Of a DNA stretch of 64,000 nucleotides, positions 8,379-17,923 are shown piece after piece. Both the position numbers and the translations under genes were made by a program. Position 1 is the stretch's first letter. Each line of letters starts with the position of its first letter. This DNA comes from JAVVEG01 sp032251455 (lineage in GTDB: Bacteria; Pseudomonadota; Gammaproteobacteria; Pseudomonadales; Pseudohongiellaceae): positions 1 through 64,000 of the forward strand of contig JAVVEG010000006.1 in the NCBI GenBank assembly GCA_032251455.1, written 5' to 3'. Below the pieces are notes generated by a model. It was given only the letters and a program-made list of their open reading frames with translations. It had not been told where the DNA came from and did not search any database.

Positions 8379-9359
8379 ATGTCCACGCAACACCAGAACA
8401 TCAATCCACACCAGGCGCTTTACCAGAGCAAAGGAGCAGTCATTTCCCTGCAACAGCTGCTTATTCAGCGCTTTGCAGCCAAGACTGTCGAGTACCTCAC
8501 CCATAACCGCTCGATAGCAGGTATTTCCGGCCTCCATCTATCGAAACTACGTGGCCGGGGCATCGATTTTGAAGAGTTCCGCCTCTACCAGGCGGGTGAC
8601 GATATTCGTACTATCGACTGGCGGGTGACTGCCAGAACGGGCAAACCCCACACCAAGGTGTTTCGTGAAGAGCGGGAACGCCCGGTAATCATCGCTGTCG
8701 ACCAGTCCAGCAGCATGTTCTTCGGCAGCCAGATTGCATTCAAATCGGTGGTTGCGGCCCAGGCAGCAGCCATTTTCTGCTGGATGGCCATTGACAATGG
8801 TGACCGTGCCGGGGGGCTGGTCTATTCGGATACACACTACAGTCTGGTGCGCCCCAAACGCAGCCGGCGCTCTGCCTTGCACCTGCTGAATCAGATTTAC
8901 GAATTCAACCAGCGCCTGAGTCAGAAAAACCTGAACACCACCGCCGAACGCGAACAATTGGGCCAGACCGGGCTGGCCACTGCACTGGGACAAATTCGTC
9001 GCATCACCAAACCGGGCAGCACACTGTATATCATCAGTGATTTTCTCAGCATCAATGATCAGGGTCTGCAATATCTTTCACAACTCTCCAGGCACAATAA
9101 TGTAGTCTGCTGTCTGGTGTATGATGCCCTGGAAGAGAACCTCCCTGTTCCCGGTTTTTACAGTATTACCGATGGCCGCAACAAAGGCACCCTGAACACC
9201 TTCAGTCGCGAAGCCAGGACAAATTATCATCTCGGCTTCGAGCGCCGCATCAACGCCCTGCAGGACGAGTTGAACAAGATGCAGGTGCCACTGATACGAC
9301 TTAAAACCAATCAACTTGTGGTAGAGCAACTCAGGCTATGGACAACACAGAATCTTTAG
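8379..9359 (+). CDS. DUF58 domain protein (system 1)
   Basis: DUF58 proteins are the usual partners of MoxR ATPases and contain a degenerate VWA-like fold. The hallmark RLYQAGDDIRTIDWRVTAR is followed by an acidic DQSSSM motif resembling a MIDAS (DxSxS). There is no signal peptide, so it is probably cytoplasmic. The start is ATG at 8379 with GGGTGA 5 nt upstream; GTG at 8370 would add three residues. It follows moxR by 14 bp and its end overlaps the DUF4381 gene by 22 bp, suggesting translational coupling. Confidence 0.92.
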   Translation: MSTQHQNINPHQALYQSKGAVISLQQLLIQRFAAKTVEYLTHNRSIAGISGLHLSKLRGRGIDFEEFRLYQAGDDIRTIDWRVTARTGKPHTKVFREERERPVIIAVDQSSSMFFGSQIAFKSVVAAQAAAIFCWMAIDNGDRAGGLVYSDTHYSLVRPKRSRRSALHLLNQIYEFNQRLSQKNLNTTAEREQLGQTGLATALGQIRRITKPGSTLYIISDFLSINDQGLQYLSQLSRHNNVVCCLVYDALEENLPVPGFYSITDGRNKGTLNTFSREARTNYHLGFERRINALQDELNKMQVPLIRLKTNQLVVEQLRLWTTQNL

Positions 9360-9940
9360 TCCAGCTTCCCGTCAGCAATGCACCTGCGGGAGATGACCCT
9401 CTCAGTCTGCTGGCTGATATTCACCTGCCTCCGGAAATCGGCTTGTGGCCTTTGGCGCCAGGCTGGTGGGTGGTGATTGCCTTGTTACTTGCTGGCAGCT
9501 TCTGGCTGTGTCTGCTGCTTGTGCGCCGGTGGCAACGGCAAAGACGCCTGACTGCCGCGCTGTCGGCGCTGGAGAGCAGCTTCGCTGCCTATCAGACAGC
9601 GCTGCAGGAGAAACCTGCAGAGCAGCTTGACGAACTCAAGGCATTGCTGGTCAATGATGTCAATCAGGTACTGCGACGGGTCGCTCTGATTCATTTTCCG
9701 GATCAGCCCGTTGCCGGTCTCAGTGGTGACTCATGGGTCAACTTCATTGCCGGCGTTTCGCCCGACACCCTGATCGATGAAGAGCTTCGCTATGCCCTGG
9801 CGCAAGGCCGCTTTGCCCCCCGCTGTACCATCGATCCGCAGGCTCTGAGGAGCATGGCACAAGGGTGGATCAAATACTGTTATTTATCTAAACTGAGCGC
9901 AAGCAACGACTCTTTACGACTGGCGACCAAGCATGCTTGA
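9338..9940 (+). CDS. DUF4381 domain protein
   Basis: 200-residue protein with one predicted membrane segment near residues 45-65 (a WWVVIALLLAGSFWL stretch), followed by basic residues and a helical cytoplasmic domain. DUF4381 proteins occur almost only inside MoxR/VWA operons; their molecular role is unknown. It overlaps both neighbours (22 bp with DUF58, 8 bp with the next VWA gene). Confidence 0.88.
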   Translation: MDNTESLVQLPVSNAPAGDDPLSLLADIHLPPEIGLWPLAPGWWVVIALLLAGSFWLCLLLVRRWQRQRRLTAALSALESSFAAYQTALQEKPAEQLDELKALLVNDVNQVLRRVALIHFPDQPVAGLSGDSWVNFIAGVSPDTLIDEELRYALAQGRFAPRCTIDPQALRSMAQGWIKYCYLSKLSASNDSLRLATKHA

Positions 9941-11012
9941 ATTCACCTGGCCATGGGCATTTGCCACCTTACCACTGCCATTGCTGGTGTACTGGTTCAT
10001 GAACCGTGCCCCACGCCAGGACGCTGCGCTTTATGTACCCTTCTATCAGCAACTGGCCCAATTGCACAGTGATACATCCCGGCTTTACAACAAACGCCTG
10101 CTGACATTATTTACCTGCATGCTCATCTGGCTGCTGGTGGTATTGGCGGCCAGCCGTCCGCAATGGGTGGGCGAGCCCATTGAAATGCCTTCTACCGGTC
10201 GTGACCTGATGCTGGCTCTTGATGTATCCGGCAGCATGGAAGCGCGGGATATGGTCATCAACAATACGCAATTGTCCCGTTTTCAGGTCATGAAAGCGGT
10301 AGTCAGCGATTTTGTCGAACGCCGGGAAGGTGATCGTCTGGGTCTGGTTCTGTTCGCAGCCCATGCCTATATTCAGACACCACTGACTTTTGACCGGGGC
10401 ACTGTCGGCCAACTGGTGGAAGAACTTGAAATCGGTATGGTTGAAGAATCGGCCACTGCCATTGGTGATGCCATCGGTCTTGGCGTCAAGCACCTGCGCA
10501 GCCGCCCCGAAAACAGCCGTGTGCTGGTCATGCTGACCGACGGGGTCAATAATGCCGGAACCATAACGCCCGAACAGGCCGGACAATTGGCAAGCACAGA
10601 AAATATCACCATCTACACTATCGGCCTGGGTGCCGACACCATGGTTCAGCGCTCGTTCCTGGGCGCTCGCGCAGTGAATCCATCGGCTGAAATTGACGAG
10701 GCCAGTCTGACCCGGATTGCCGAAATGACCGGCGGACGCTATTTCCGTGCCCGCAACGTGGCCGACCTGGTTGCGGTGTATGAAGAGCTCGACACCTTGG
10801 AACCCATTGAGCAGGATGAGCAGACCTATCGCCCAACCCGGATACTTTTCCATTGGCCGCTCGGCATAGCCCTGGCCCTGAGTTTTCTGTTGACCATGGC
10901 CTTGCTGCCCTGGGCCTCGCTCTTGCGCTCACGCACTGCTGCCCGTTCGGATCAGGCAGCTGTTCTGGCTAACCGCAACTCGGAAACCTTACTGGAAAAC
11001 AGGAGCTTTTGA
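9933..11012 (+). CDS. VWA domain membrane protein (BatA-like)
   Basis: 359 residues: membrane segments near the N-terminus (about 10-25 and 58-75), a von Willebrand factor A domain with an intact MIDAS (Asp97-x-Ser99-x-Ser101 in ALDVSGSME; later MLTDGVNN), and a C-terminal membrane helix near 305-330. This N-in/C-in layout matches BatA proteins of aerotolerance-type operons. It probably binds a divalent cation and acts with MoxR at the inner membrane. Its TGA overlaps the next gene's ATG (TGATG). Confidence 0.92.
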   Translation: MLEFTWPWAFATLPLPLLVYWFMNRAPRQDAALYVPFYQQLAQLHSDTSRLYNKRLLTLFTCMLIWLLVVLAASRPQWVGEPIEMPSTGRDLMLALDVSGSMEARDMVINNTQLSRFQVMKAVVSDFVERREGDRLGLVLFAAHAYIQTPLTFDRGTVGQLVEELEIGMVEESATAIGDAIGLGVKHLRSRPENSRVLVMLTDGVNNAGTITPEQAGQLASTENITIYTIGLGADTMVQRSFLGARAVNPSAEIDEASLTRIAEMTGGRYFRARNVADLVAVYEELDTLEPIEQDEQTYRPTRILFHWPLGIALALSFLLTMALLPWASLLRSRTAARSDQAAVLANRNSETLLENRSF

Positions 11013-12796
11013 TGGATTTTCTGCCTGAAGCCCTGCTTGCCAATTTCCATTTCCTGCGTCCATTGTGGCTGTTGTGTCTGCTTCCAGCCGCTCTTCTCGG
11101 TTTCTATTTATGGCGGGTCAATGAAGTCAGTTCCGCCTGGGATAAAGCGATCGACAGCAGCCTGTTACCCTGGCTACTGGACAAGAGCAAGAACGTTGCG
11201 CAGCGGACTCCACTGGTTCTGCTGTTACTGGTCTGGACAGTCAGCATCATTGCACTGGCAGGTCCAGTCTGGGAACGCATCCCCCAGCCCATACAGAAAC
11301 GACAGGACTCGCTGGTTATCCTGCTGGACCTGTCCCTGTCCCTGTATGCCACTGATTTGCAGCCCAATCGACTGACCGTTGCCAAGCGCAAACTGCTCGA
11401 TGTCCTCGAGATTCGGCGCGAAGGACAGACAGGCTTGGTGGTTTATGCCGGAGATGCCCACACGGTTACCCCCCTGACCGAGGATACCGTCACTATTTCT
11501 GCACTGGCACCCTCCCTGAGCCCGAATATCATGCCCGTATTCGGCAGCAACCCACTCGCTGCCATCGAACTGGCCCTGGAATTGCTCACAGACATCAACG
11601 CCAGCAGCGGCAAGCTGCTGTTGATCACGGACGGCGTGGAGAGCACTGATGCCAATGACATCCGCAATTTATTGGCAAGCAGCCCTTACAGCCTGTCCAT
11701 TCTGGGGATAGGAACTGAACAAGGTGCACCCATCCCTGCCAGTGACGGAGATTTTCTGCGGGATGACAGCGGCAATGTCATCAGACCCGTTCTCAACAGC
11801 AATTTGCTTGATGATCTGGCGAACAGTCTTAACGGTCGCTACCGTACAGCCGATTTGACTGTCAGCGATGTTGAATACCTGCTTGCCGATTATGATTTCC
11901 GCAATGACGAAGCCTTGAGTGAGTCGGGGGAAAATTTTGATATCTGGTATGAAACCGGTCCCTGGCTGTTGCTGCTGATTCTGCCGCTTTGTGCACTGTT
12001 GTTTCGACGTGGCTGGGTGCTCACCCTGTTGTTTGCTGTCGGAACCGGCACACTGTTGATGCCAGCTCCTCCAGCACAGGCCCAGGATTTCAACTGGCAG
12101 GATTTATGGAAAACCCGTGATCAACAGGCAGCAGAAAGCTATGCCAACGAAGACCCGGAAACTGCTGCTGCCCTGTTCAGGTCCCCGCAATGGAAAGGCA
12201 GTGCCGCCTACCATGCCGGTGATTTTCAGACGGCCATCGCCAACTTCAGCCAGTCAGATGATGTCACTTCCCTGTATAACCTGGGCAACGCCTATGCCAA
12301 GGCAGAATTGTTCGAACAGGCCATACAGGCCTATGATGCCGCCCTGGCCATTGAAAATGATCATGCCGATGCGCTTTACAACAAGGCGATAGTCGAAGAC
12401 CTGCTGCAACAGCAGGAGCAGGAACAGCAGGAAAGCCAGAATGCACAGAATCAGGAGCAACAGGAACAACAGGAACAGGAAAGTGCGCAAAGCGAACCTG
12501 ACGCTAACGAAACGGATCCCCAGGAAGAAAACAACCAGAATCAGGATCAAAGTGAACAGGATCAACAGCAATCAGAATCTGACCAGGAACAGCAACAAAG
12601 CGATCAGAACCAGGATAGCCAGCAACAAACGGCAGCCATGACCGAAGACCAGGAATCGCTTGAACAATGGTTGCGCCGGATTGAAGATGATCCGGGTGAA
12701 CTCCTGCAACGCAAATTTCAGTTTGAATACAGACGTCGTCAGATGGAGAATCGAAACAATAATGGCAACCAGGCAGCGGGAAGGCAAATATGGTAA
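11012..12796 (+). CDS. VWA and TPR domain protein (BatB/BatC fusion-like)
   Basis: 594-residue protein combining a BatB-like part with a BatC-like part. It has two N-terminal membrane helices, a VWA domain with DxSxS (Asp106/Ser108/Ser110 in LLDLSLSL) and LLITDGVES, then two membrane segments near 315-350. After that come TPR repeats (about 390-465) and a long low-complexity Gln/Glu/Asn/Asp tract (about 465-545), ending in a conserved helix (LEQWLRRIEDDPGELLQRKF). The start is ATG at 11012 with AGGAG 6 nt upstream. In Bacteroides the two halves are separate genes. Confidence 0.9.
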   Translation: MDFLPEALLANFHFLRPLWLLCLLPAALLGFYLWRVNEVSSAWDKAIDSSLLPWLLDKSKNVAQRTPLVLLLLVWTVSIIALAGPVWERIPQPIQKRQDSLVILLDLSLSLYATDLQPNRLTVAKRKLLDVLEIRREGQTGLVVYAGDAHTVTPLTEDTVTISALAPSLSPNIMPVFGSNPLAAIELALELLTDINASSGKLLLITDGVESTDANDIRNLLASSPYSLSILGIGTEQGAPIPASDGDFLRDDSGNVIRPVLNSNLLDDLANSLNGRYRTADLTVSDVEYLLADYDFRNDEALSESGENFDIWYETGPWLLLLILPLCALLFRRGWVLTLLFAVGTGTLLMPAPPAQAQDFNWQDLWKTRDQQAAESYANEDPETAAALFRSPQWKGSAAYHAGDFQTAIANFSQSDDVTSLYNLGNAYAKAELFEQAIQAYDAALAIENDHADALYNKAIVEDLLQQQEQEQQESQNAQNQEQQEQQEQESAQSEPDANETDPQEENNQNQDQSEQDQQQSESDQEQQQSDQNQDSQQQTAAMTEDQESLEQWLRRIEDDPGELLQRKFQFEYRRRQMENRNNNGNQAAGRQIW

Positions 12797-14580
12797 GCAT
12801 GAAATCCTTCACTCTTCTGCTTATTAGCGCTGTATTTTTATGTGCAGGCATCTCCGGCAGCCAGGCACAAACCCAATCCGTTGAAGCCAGCGTAGACCGC
12901 ACCGAATTGATTCGTGGTGAAACAGTAAACCTGACCCTGCGCGTGTTTGGGCAACAGGGTGGCGTACAAATGGACCTGACCCCATTGGAAGAAAACTTCG
13001 ACATCATCGTCACTCGCACTTCGAGTCAAATGCGGACCATAAACAGTCGCACCGAAGCCTGGACCGATTATATCTTGACCTTGTTCCCACGCACGACCGG
13101 CACTCTGGAGATACCGGCACTGACCGTTGCCGGGCAAACCACCTCACCGGTCAGCGTTGAGGTACTGCCGCAAACCCAAAACGCAATCACGCCGGGCCAG
13201 ACCTTGTTTCTGGAGGCTGTGATCAACAAGGACAGCATCTATGTCCAGGAGCAGCTGCTCTTCAATATCCGCCTGTATTACACCATCAATGGCATACGCA
13301 ACCCCCAGTTTACCGAAGTCGACATCGGCGATGCGGTCATACAGCAGATAGGTTCTGCCAATCAATATGAAAAACTGATCGATGGCGTGCGTTATGGTGT
13401 TTATGAAAAACAATATGTCATTTTTCCCCAGCGCAGTGGCCAGCTCAAGATTCCCGATATTGTCTTTCGTGGCGAAGTCGCTGACGGGTCCAGTAATTTC
13501 GTATTCCGCAACCTGAACACCCGCACCATTACGGCATTTGCCGAGGGGTATGAAATCACCGTCAAGGAAAGACCAGCGAGCTTCCCTGCCAGTGCCATCT
13601 GGCTCCCTGCAAGCAATATCAGCCTGACCGAATCGTGGAGTCAGGATGTCACCCGCCTGCAGGTTGGCGACACCGTCACCCGTCAGATCACCATCACTGC
13701 CAATGGGCTCGATGGTGCAGCGCTGCCTCCCCTGGAATTGCCTCCACTGGAGCGCTTCAGTACCTATAGCGATCCCGCCGAGATTGAAAGAACCTTTGTC
13801 GATGGCAATATTGTTGGCACCCGTATCGAAACCCAGACACTGGTAGCTACCGAGGCGGGTTCCCTGGAAATTCAGGCCATCACCCTGCCCTGGTGGAATG
13901 TTGATAGCGAAGAACTGCAGACCGCGACTATTCCGAGTTCTTTCATTCGCATTGAGGCTGCAACGCCTTCCAATGGAGCCGTGGAAGAGCCGGCAGTCAC
14001 TGATCCGACAGACGAACCCCAAGCTGCTGGCACCCGAAATACGGCCATCGAAGACGACCTGATTGCCAGTGCCTCCCCCTCGCTGTGGATGGTTTTGCTT
14101 GCCACGTTGGTCTGCGCTGGTTTGTTGCTGGCCTGGTCTCTGGCCAGACACAAGCGACACAAGCACGAACAGACTGAACCGCTTATTGAACAAAAACCAG
14201 TTTCTCCAGCTTATGAAACAGAAATAGCCATCAGCAATGAAGCGGCTGCTTTCACTAAATTGCAACAAGCCTGCAAGCAGGAAGATATCGTCAAACTCCG
14301 CCTGGCTCTTATCGCCTGGGGACGCCAGTATTACCAGGATGCCCGTCTGTATACACTTGATGATCTGTTCAGCCATCTTGGCAATGCGCAACTGCAGGAG
14401 CTCGCTATCCGGCTGCTAGGCAGCGTTTACGGCAAACCAGAACAGCAGAACAGCACCAACAAAACCGATTTTGCTGAATTGCTCGGCCTGATTACCGCTG
14501 TGCGTCGTCAGAATCACAAAACCCGCAAGCTGGAACGCAAACAGGCACCTTACCTGTTGCCACCACTGTACAAATCCTGA
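12790..14580 (+). CDS. BatD-like / oxygen tolerance protein
   Basis: 596-residue exported membrane protein. An N-terminal signal peptide ending near SQAQ (about residue 26) is followed by repeated beta-sandwich regions rich in Asp, Thr and Gln. A transmembrane helix near 430-452 (a WMVLLATLVCAGLLLAWSL stretch) and a cytoplasmic basic tail complete it. This is the architecture of BatD proteins that close MoxR/VWA operons. The start overlaps the previous stop (ATGGTAA). Confidence 0.88.
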   Translation: MVSMKSFTLLLISAVFLCAGISGSQAQTQSVEASVDRTELIRGETVNLTLRVFGQQGGVQMDLTPLEENFDIIVTRTSSQMRTINSRTEAWTDYILTLFPRTTGTLEIPALTVAGQTTSPVSVEVLPQTQNAITPGQTLFLEAVINKDSIYVQEQLLFNIRLYYTINGIRNPQFTEVDIGDAVIQQIGSANQYEKLIDGVRYGVYEKQYVIFPQRSGQLKIPDIVFRGEVADGSSNFVFRNLNTRTITAFAEGYEITVKERPASFPASAIWLPASNISLTESWSQDVTRLQVGDTVTRQITITANGLDGAALPPLELPPLERFSTYSDPAEIERTFVDGNIVGTRIETQTLVATEAGSLEIQAITLPWWNVDSEELQTATIPSSFIRIEAATPSNGAVEEPAVTDPTDEPQAAGTRNTAIEDDLIASASPSLWMVLLATLVCAGLLLAWSLARHKRHKHEQTEPLIEQKPVSPAYETEIAISNEAAAFTKLQQACKQEDIVKLRLALIAWGRQYYQDARLYTLDDLFSHLGNAQLQELAIRLLGSVYGKPEQQNSTNKTDFAELLGLITAVRRQNHKTRKLERKQAPYLLPPLYKS

Positions 14581-14582
14581 AT

Positions 14583-14936
14583 ATGGAAAATTCCAGACCT
14601 GTCTATTCCACGGCCAGCGGTCGGCTTTGTCCTGACTGTAAACAGGCCATAGCCCAGTGTCGCTGCACCCGAAGCGTACCCGGCAAAGTGTATGCTGATG
14701 GCTCATTGCGGCTGAAAATGGCAAGCAAGGGAAGGAAAGGCAAGGCAGTAACCTGCATTGAAGGTCTTGCTCTTGATCAACCTGCTCTGGCCCAATTGGC
14801 GGCTCAATTGAAAAGTCGATGCAGCAGTGGCGGCACGGTAAAAAACGGGATTATTGAAATCCAGGGAGACCATCGCCTGTTAATTCAAAAACTATTATCG
14901 GAGCAAGGGTATAAAAGTAAAATTTCAGGCGCCTGA
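14583..14936 (+). CDS. yciH: SUI1-family translation factor
   Basis: 117-residue homologue of E. coli YciH and eukaryotic eIF1/SUI1. It has an N-terminal CxDCK...CxC knuckle (CPDCKQAIAQCRC) and the SUI1 core with GRKGKAVTCIEG, LKSRCSSGGTVK and QGDHR. It likely modulates start-site or initiator-tRNA fidelity on the 30S subunit. It starts 2 bp after the BatD stop, so it is read as the last gene of that operon. Its 3' end overlaps the convergent transglutaminase gene by 12 bp. Confidence 0.93.
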   Translation: MENSRPVYSTASGRLCPDCKQAIAQCRCTRSVPGKVYADGSLRLKMASKGRKGKAVTCIEGLALDQPALAQLAAQLKSRCSSGGTVKNGIIEIQGDHRLLIQKLLSEQGYKSKISGA

Positions 14937-16943
14937 AGCTGAAGTATTCCTGTTCGCTTTTACCTGCCTCAATAATTGATTCACTAGTGCACGCAGATTT
15001 TTGACTTGTTCTGTTCGAGCTGGGGCAGCATACAGGCCCTGGTTCACCACCTGATCGACCTGTAGCAATAACTTTTTCAGTTGCGGCAGTGCTGCCGCCA
15101 GTCTGTGAGCATAGGCACTGGCCCCCTCGCCAGTCTCCCGCGCCAGACCGTACCTTGCCATGCGCCGGCAAAACTGCAGATAGACCCGCTCCATCGTATC
15201 CAGACTCTCTTCCCTGCGTTGCCACCATAACCAGAGAGCCACTAAAGACAGCACGGCGGCAAGCAATGCCAGCAGCACAGTGAGCCCCCATTTTCTACCC
15301 TCTACGCCCAGCAAGTTATCCAAAAACTGTAATTGCAGGTCGGTGTCATAACTGATGACCCATCGGTTCCAGGCGTAATCCATGGCATCGAGCCGTAATC
15401 TCAGATTATTCAACCAGGGTGTATCTCGAAACCGTAAAAAGGAAAATGGCGATTCCTCCAGGAATCCCGAGCTGTCGGCAAAAAAGGATTCAGCACCCTG
15501 TATGATCCTGTCCGGCGCCACCCAGGCAGTCGGGTCGAATCTGACCCAGCCACGCCCTTCCAACCAGACTTCAGTCCAGGCGTGGGCGTTGTACTGATAA
15601 ATCATCAGATAGTCATCAAAGCGATTGAATTCCCCACCCTGATAGCCGGCAACCACTCGCGCAGGGATACCTGCCACACGCAGCAGGTAGGTCATACTGC
15701 CGGCATAATGGGCACAGAATCCTTCCCGGGTTTGAAATAAAAAATCATCGATACTGGCTTCTGAGAGGATGGGTGGCGTCAAGGTGTAGAAAAAAGGCTC
15801 GTCACTGAACCGTTGCAAGATCGCCATGACCAGGTCCAAATCACTGTCGTATCGTTGTCTGAGTTCATTGGCCAAGGCCCTGGCTGCCGGGTTGCCGGCT
15901 TCCGGTAACTGCAGTGCTTCGGCCCGGCTGCGACGCGACAGTTCCCGGTCAAAGGCAGCAGCTGGGTAAGACTTGACCTGGTATTGCAGACGCTGGTTGA
16001 CCGGGCGACGGTTGACCAGGGTGCCATTGCGGTCAAGCAATACCCCTGCGCTCTGAACTTCCGCCATCCTGATACCAAACAACCAGGGCTGTTGGGTCGG
16101 CTCAAGGATAATATCGTATTCCAGAATATCGGCATTCGGATCAGTTTCAGCAAATACTTTCTGTGTTGGCTCGGCAAGCGCACTGCGTGAGCGGCGCCAG
16201 GTACGACCATCAAAATGGTCAAGCACGAGACCTCGCCAGTACAGTGCTTGGTTGGGCGGTTGCTGGCCATTGAATGTAGCCCTGAAGGCAAGTTCGCCGG
16301 AACGCCCGAGTCTGCTGATGTCACCTGGAGTCATTTCATCAGAGATTCCCGTCTGACCGGCACTGGCAGGCAATGGCATGGCCCACAGTGGTGCCACCCT
16401 GGGCACCAGCAGAAACATAGCCAGCATCAAGGGTGCACACTGCATGAGCATTACCGAGGCCAGTTGCAAGTGCTTCGAGGGAGCGGTTTCATGACTGTTC
16501 ATTGACAACATGCAGCTCAACAATACGAGCATAACCAACAGATTGTAAGTTGCTGCCAGCATGCTTTGGGAGTAAATGAAACCCACCATCAGCAAGAGAA
16601 ATCCCAGGATGATGACAATATAAACATCCCGGCGATCACGCATCTCCAGCAATTTCAGACAGGCTCCGACAAGCAGCAGACTCACTGAAATATCGATCGC
16701 TTCTGCCGTCCCCTGGTATTGCATAAAAATGCCCGGAACCACAACCAGTATGATCAGCAGCCGCACCCAGCTGTTGGGACTGGGAAAACTATCCAGATGG
16801 ATGGCCGTACGCCAGACCAGACAAAGAAAACAGAAAGCACTTATCCATAGCGGCAAACGCGCCACATGAGGAAGCAGCAACATCGACATGAAGACCAGTA
16901 TCCAGAAAAAGGAAGCCCTTGGAATCTGATTTATCAAGGCCAT
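14925..16943 (-). CDS. TgpA-like transmembrane transglutaminase
   Basis: 672-residue inner-membrane protein with about six N-terminal helices (DUF3488, 1-185), a periplasmic transglutaminase-like domain with a complete catalytic triad (Cys410 in TREGFCAHYAG, His454 in YNAHAWTEVW, Asp470 in VRFDPTAW), a further membrane helix near 555-575 and a cytoplasmic tail (DUF4129). P. aeruginosa TgpA (PA2873) has this form and sits with a MoxR and a DUF58 gene, as here. Its substrate is unknown. It overlaps the DUF58 gene by 10 bp. Confidence 0.94.
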   Translation of the reverse strand: MALINQIPRASFFWILVFMSMLLLPHVARLPLWISAFCFLCLVWRTAIHLDSFPSPNSWVRLLIILVVVPGIFMQYQGTAEAIDISVSLLLVGACLKLLEMRDRRDVYIVIILGFLLLMVGFIYSQSMLAATYNLLVMLVLLSCMLSMNSHETAPSKHLQLASVMLMQCAPLMLAMFLLVPRVAPLWAMPLPASAGQTGISDEMTPGDISRLGRSGELAFRATFNGQQPPNQALYWRGLVLDHFDGRTWRRSRSALAEPTQKVFAETDPNADILEYDIILEPTQQPWLFGIRMAEVQSAGVLLDRNGTLVNRRPVNQRLQYQVKSYPAAAFDRELSRRSRAEALQLPEAGNPAARALANELRQRYDSDLDLVMAILQRFSDEPFFYTLTPPILSEASIDDFLFQTREGFCAHYAGSMTYLLRVAGIPARVVAGYQGGEFNRFDDYLMIYQYNAHAWTEVWLEGRGWVRFDPTAWVAPDRIIQGAESFFADSSGFLEESPFSFLRFRDTPWLNNLRLRLDAMDYAWNRWVISYDTDLQLQFLDNLLGVEGRKWGLTVLLALLAAVLSLVALWLWWQRREESLDTMERVYLQFCRRMARYGLARETGEGASAYAHRLAAALPQLKKLLLQVDQVVNQGLYAAPARTEQVKNLRALVNQLLRQVKANRNTSASGA

Positions 16944-17923
16944 AATGCCAGCACCTCCAATAACCGATGCTGATGTGCCGGACCATTGCCTGTCTCAATG
17001 GCAAGACCTGGCATTTGCAGGCCGGTTGCTTGATCTTTGCTGCTGCGTTGCAAAACAAGATGGCACAAGGCGGACAAGCGGGTTTCCTTATCCAGCCCGG
17101 AAAACATGTCCCAATCAAGAATCTGGCTGTCTGCGGCGGTGTCCACAAATTGCTTGATCTTCAAACCCTGTCCTCTGGCCAGGCTTTTCCAGGCTATCTG
17201 TTTTAGCGAATCGCCGCTGCGATAATCCCGCAAGCCATGAAAATCCTCTGCTCCTGGGCGCGGCGAGCCCCCCTCCTCTGCCTCTTCCTCATGCCTGTTG
17301 AAAGCGGATGCCTGCACGGGGGTACAGCTGACCGGGGCCGGATAAACCAACCCCTCCAGGGCAAGATCCAGATGCGACCAGGCCTGCCACAAACCCAGCG
17401 GATAGACAGATCTGATTTTGACTCTGGGCGCCCGCAGAAGACCTCTTTTATTCAGGTTCAATGCGAGGGTTACCCGCTTCCGGGTATTGGCTGCCAATTT
17501 TATGTTTATCGTTGCTTCTCCTGGAAAACCCAGCTCGATGGCTTCATGCTGGCGATGTTGCCCTGCCTGCAACAGCAGGACAAACACGCCGCTTTCACCA
17601 CAAAATCCAGGTTCGCCCCCTATTCCCTGCAACTGCAAGCCATGAAGATTATAGAAGGTATGCAAAATGCCCAGCAGAAACAGGCTGATCATCAGAAAGG
17701 CCAGGGCGAAGGCCAGGCTGAGACTGTAGTTGATGGCTGCCACAAAAATAATGAGTGCAACGCTGAAGAACAGCATGCCTTGACGGGTAGGGAGAATGAA
17801 AATATTGCGTCGATGCAGGCTCACCAAGTTGGCAGCAGGCACCTGTTTGACCAGCCAGCGCTCCCGCAGGTTCAGGGCCCACCGTTTCAGGAATTGAAAA
17901 CGTCCACTTGCTGTAGTATCCAC
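16934..17923 (-). CDS. DUF58 domain protein (system 2)
   Basis: 329-residue DUF58 protein with two adjacent N-terminal hydrophobic segments (about 48-90, after ILPTRQGM) and the DUF58 signature DFHGLRDYRSGDSLKQIAWK. The membrane-anchored form differs from the soluble DUF58 protein of system 1. The open frame begins 37 bp inside the end of the upstream moxR gene; a later start is possible but would come close to the conserved RRNIFILPTRQG segment. It is placed between MoxR and TgpA, as in the Pseudomonas tgpA operon. Confidence 0.9.
   Translation of the reverse strand: MDTTASGRFQFLKRWALNLRERWLVKQVPAANLVSLHRRNIFILPTRQGMLFFSVALIIFVAAINYSLSLAFALAFLMISLFLLGILHTFYNLHGLQLQGIGGEPGFCGESGVFVLLLQAGQHRQHEAIELGFPGEATINIKLAANTRKRVTLALNLNKRGLLRAPRVKIRSVYPLGLWQAWSHLDLALEGLVYPAPVSCTPVQASAFNRHEEEAEEGGSPRPGAEDFHGLRDYRSGDSLKQIAWKSLARGQGLKIKQFVDTAADSQILDWDMFSGLDKETRLSALCHLVLQRSSKDQATGLQMPGLAIETGNGPAHQHRLLEVLALWP

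Noticed and set aside
13144..14391. 415-residue open frame on the minus strand
   Set aside because: Antisense to the BatD-like gene; composition is not protein-like and no family motif was seen.
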